From Chromobacterium haemolyticum (GTDB taxonomy: Bacteria > Pseudomonadota > Gammaproteobacteria > Burkholderiales > Chromobacteriaceae), in contig NZ_MUKU01000014.1 of assembly GCF_002081825.1 (NCBI RefSeq), forward strand, positions 1 to 64,000: 64,000 nucleotides of DNA. Reading direction: 5' to 3'. The number at the start of each line of letters is the position of its first letter. Positions within the stretch are counted from its first letter, which is position 1. Below are positions 61,565 through 64,000 of this stretch, piece after piece. The translations under genes and the position numbers were made by a program. Under the pieces are notes generated by a model. The model was given only the letters and a program-made list of their open reading frames with translations, searched no databases and had not been told where the DNA came from.

Positions 61565-64000
61565 ATGATATCTGCCGTTGTTCTGGTCGTGCTGCTGGGC
61601 GCGCTGGCGTATTTCCGCGCGCCTGTTCTGGCCTGGACCGTGGGGCTGGCCGCCTGGCTAGCCGCGCTCCAGTTCATCTTCCATTGCCCGCTGCCTCCGG
61701 CGGCCTGGGCTGTTTTCGCGGTGGTCGCCGCCGTTCTCAATTTTCCGTCGCTGCGACGCGCCGTGTTCACCGGTCCGGTGTTCGGCGTGTTCAAGAAAAT
61801 CACGCCGGCGATGTCCCAGACCGAGCAGGAAGCCATCAACGCCGGCACGGTCTGGTGGGATCGCGACCTGTTCTCCGGCAAGCCGGACTGGAACCGCTTG
61901 CTGTCCTTTCCCGATCCCAAGCTGACGCTGGAAGAGCAGGCCTTCATCGATGGCCCCACCGAACAGCTGTGCGCGATGATCGACGATTGGAAGATCACCC
62001 ACGAGCTGAAGGATCTGCCGCCGGAAGTATGGCAATTCATCAAGGACAACGGCTTCCTGGGCATGATCGTCAAAAAGCAGTACGGCGGTCTGGAGTTCTC
62101 CAACTACGCCCACGCCAAGGTGGTCACCAAGATCGCCACCCGCGGCGGCACCGCCGCGGTGTCGGTGATGGTGCCCAACTCCCTGGGGCCGGGAGAATTG
62201 CTGCAGCACTATGGCACCGAGGCGCAAAAGGATTATTACCTTCCGCGTCTGGCCAAGGGTCTGGAAATCCCCTGCTTCGCGCTGACCAGCCCTTATGCGG
62301 GTTCGGATGCCGGCAGTATTCCCGACTACGGCATTGTTTGTCGCGGCTCCTACACCCATCCGCGCACCGGAGAGCGTTTCGACGACGTGCTGGGCCTGCG
62401 CGTCAGCTGGGAAAAGCGCTGGATCACCTTGGCCCCGGTGGCCACCATCCTGGGCCTGGCGTTCAAGATGTACGATCCCGAGCATCTGCTGGGCGATAAA
62501 GAAGACCTGGGCATCACTTGCGCGCTGGTGCCCACCGAACATGAGGGCGTGGCCATCGGCCGTCGCCACTTCCCCGGCGGAGCGGCCTTCATGAACGGCC
62601 CGACCTGGGGCAAGGATGTGTTCATTCCGCTGGACTGGATCATCGGCGGCCGCGAGTTCGCCGGCCAGGGCTGGCGCATGCTGGTTGAGTGCTTGTCGGT
62701 GGGGCGTTGCATCTCCCTGCCGGCGATGTCGGTGGCTTCCGGCAAGATGAGCACCTTCGTCACCGGCGCTTACGCGCGCATCCGCGATCAGTTCGGCCTG
62801 CCCATCGGCAAGTTCGAGGGCGTGGACGAGGCGATGGCGCGCATCGGCGGCTACACCTATCAGATGGAAGCCTCGCAGGACTTGGCGCTGACCGGTCTCG
62901 ATACCGGCGAGAAACCGTCGGTGTTGTCGGCCATCCTCAAGTACCACAACACCGAGCGCATGCGCAAAGCCATCAACGATGCGATGGACATCCATGGCGG
63001 CAAGGCGGTGGTGCTGGGGCCGCGCAACTACCTAGCGCGCGCCTACCAGGCGATTCCGATCGGCATCACCGTGGAAGGCGCCAACATCCTGACCCGTTCG
63101 ATGATCATCTACGGTCAGGGCGCGATCCGCTGCCATCCCTTCGTGCTGCGCGAGATGAAGGCGGCCATGGCCAACGACGGCAAGGAGTTTGACGCCGCCA
63201 TTACCGGTCACATCAACTTTGTGATCAGCAATGTGGTTCGTTCCTTGTGGCTGGGCTTGAGCGGCTCGCGTTTCGTTGGCGCGCCGCGCGGCGGCGAAGT
63301 GGGGGCTTACTATCGCCGATTGACTCGTTTCTCCAGCGCTTTCGCCTTGCTGTCCGATATGGCGATGTTCAGCCTGGGCGGTAGCCTGAAGTTCCGCGAG
63401 AAGCTGTCCGCGCGTTTGGGCGACATGCTCTCCGGCCTTTACATCGCCTCCGCTTGCCTGAAGCGCTTTGAGCGCGACGGCGCGCCCAAGGAAGACCTGG
63501 CGGTCTTGCAGTGGTCGGTGGAAAACGCTTTGTACGATGTGCAGCAGGCGATGGACGGCTTCCTGGCCAACCTGCCCAGCCGCATGCTGGCGGTGGTGTT
63601 GCGCAAACTGATCTTCCCGTGGGGCCTGACGCTTAAGCCAGCGTCCGACCGCGTCGGCACCCAGGTGGCGCGCGCGATGATGGAGCCGGGCGCGACGCGT
63701 GAACGGCTGACGCGCGGCATGTATCTGCCGAAAGAAGAGGGCGATGCCGTGGGCGTGCTGGCTCACGCGCTGGAGGCCGTGCTGGCCACCGAGCCGCTGG
63801 AGCAAAAACTGCGCAAACTGGCGCGCGACGGCAAGTTTATTTCTGTCACCGCGCGAGAGCGCCTGGCGGAAGCCTTGGCGGCCGGTTTGCTCGATCAGGC
63901 CGAGTTCGACGCCGTTAGCCGCGCGCGCAAGCTCAAGCGCGACGTGATCATGGTGGACGATTTCGACAAGATGCTGGAGCAACATGACGACAAGCTGCTG
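61565..64000 (+). CDS. fadE: Acyl-CoA dehydrogenase FadE (3' end beyond window)
   Basis: At least 812 codons with no stop before the right edge; the family is usually about 810-830 residues, so it is nearly complete. The first 60 residues hold two hydrophobic segments, as in E. coli FadE. LTSPYAGSDAGSIPDYG is the FAD/substrate loop, VECLSVGRCISLPAMS and YGQGAIRCHPFVLREM lie in the helical and C-terminal domains. It catalyses the first step of fatty-acid beta-oxidation. GAGG lies 10 bp before the ATG. The gene is likely repressed by the upstream PsrA-like regulator. Confidence 0.93.
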   Translation, partial: MISAVVLVVLLGALAYFRAPVLAWTVGLAAWLAALQFIFHCPLPPAAWAVFAVVAAVLNFPSLRRAVFTGPVFGVFKKITPAMSQTEQEAINAGTVWWDRDLFSGKPDWNRLLSFPDPKLTLEEQAFIDGPTEQLCAMIDDWKITHELKDLPPEVWQFIKDNGFLGMIVKKQYGGLEFSNYAHAKVVTKIATRGGTAAVSVMVPNSLGPGELLQHYGTEAQKDYYLPRLAKGLEIPCFALTSPYAGSDAGSIPDYGIVCRGSYTHPRTGERFDDVLGLRVSWEKRWITLAPVATILGLAFKMYDPEHLLGDKEDLGITCALVPTEHEGVAIGRRHFPGGAAFMNGPTWGKDVFIPLDWIIGGREFAGQGWRMLVECLSVGRCISLPAMSVASGKMSTFVTGAYARIRDQFGLPIGKFEGVDEAMARIGGYTYQMEASQDLALTGLDTGEKPSVLSAILKYHNTERMRKAINDAMDIHGGKAVVLGPRNYLARAYQAIPIGITVEGANILTRSMIIYGQGAIRCHPFVLREMKAAMANDGKEFDAAITGHINFVISNVVRSLWLGLSGSRFVGAPRGGEVGAYYRRLTRFSSAFALLSDMAMFSLGGSLKFREKLSARLGDMLSGLYIASACLKRFERDGAPKEDLAVLQWSVENALYDVQQAMDGFLANLPSRMLAVVLRKLIFPWGLTLKPASDRVGTQVARAMMEPGATRERLTRGMYLPKEEGDAVGVLAHALEAVLATEPLEQKLRKLARDGKFISVTARERLAEALAAGLLDQAEFDAVSRARKLKRDVIMVDDFDKMLEQHDDKLL

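Noticed and set aside
1-64000. tRNA, rRNA or CRISPR arrays
   Set aside because: Reading the intergenic regions found no tRNA-like TTCRA arms with acceptor stems, no rRNA segments and no regularly spaced direct repeats.

Overview
The window looks like a chromosomal stretch of a GC-rich betaproteobacterium of the Neisseriales, most likely Chromobacterium or a close relative. That assignment is inferred from overall gene content, the high GC and a catecholate siderophore entCEBA operon; no rRNA or species marker is present. Most of it is core genome, with several accessory islets. No rRNA, tRNA or CRISPR array was seen; the only stable RNA found is the 4.5S signal-recognition-particle RNA.

Layout. 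0-6 kb: the 3' end of an IS5-family element, pgi and pncC, then a leftward operon (thioesterase, TerB-like, MoxR ATPase, xerC), uspA and a small Xre-type regulator. 6-16 kb: ffs (4.5S RNA), argE, an NSS-family transporter, an aromatic/aspartate aminotransferase, a PEBP-like protein and an unusual single-membrane-segment FtsK. 16-21 kb: a CoxE-like VWA protein (the usual MoxR partner, here 12 kb away) and a rightward alcohol-oxidation operon (aldehyde dehydrogenase, Tat-signal small protein, GMC oxidoreductase). 21-31 kb: sodB, a HI0933-type flavoprotein, dnaB, a thioredoxin-like ferredoxin with an alpha/beta hydrolase, rnk, a lone flagellin, map, dbpA and a chemoreceptor with a CxxCH haem motif. 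31-41 kb: a second HI0933-type flavoprotein, a KorA/TrfB-like HTH protein, a class III aminotransferase, an HDOD-GAF protein, cysDN and an orphan BMP-type binding protein.

41-47 kb is an iron-regulated locus: entCEBA (2,3-dihydroxybenzoate synthesis and carrier protein) faces, across a region with two Fur boxes, a gene clearly derived from DAHP synthase that has lost its catalytic motifs. 47-51 kb holds a PAS-GGDEF cyclase and the gluconate genes gntK, gntP and gntR with a palindromic operator. 51-59 kb is the most unusual islet: a radical SAM/SPASM enzyme follows three small genes sharing a repeated 'GDL/GNL' motif module (one stand-alone, two fused to an N-terminal beta-rich domain), preceded by an M14-type amidohydrolase and a peptide-binding protein, and facing a D-amino-acid dehydrogenase plus a VanX-like D-Ala-D-Ala dipeptidase. 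It reads as a peptide-modification and peptide/D-amino-acid handling locus. 59-64 kb: metZ, a PsrA-like TetR regulator with promoter and operator, and a truncated fadE.

A dispersed, roughly 140-bp non-coding repeat (MITE-like) and its decayed copies recur through the window. Its inverted ends match the end of the IS5-family element at the left edge. It is flanked by TTA/TAA triplets that, in at least six cases, are the stop codon of a neighbouring gene.
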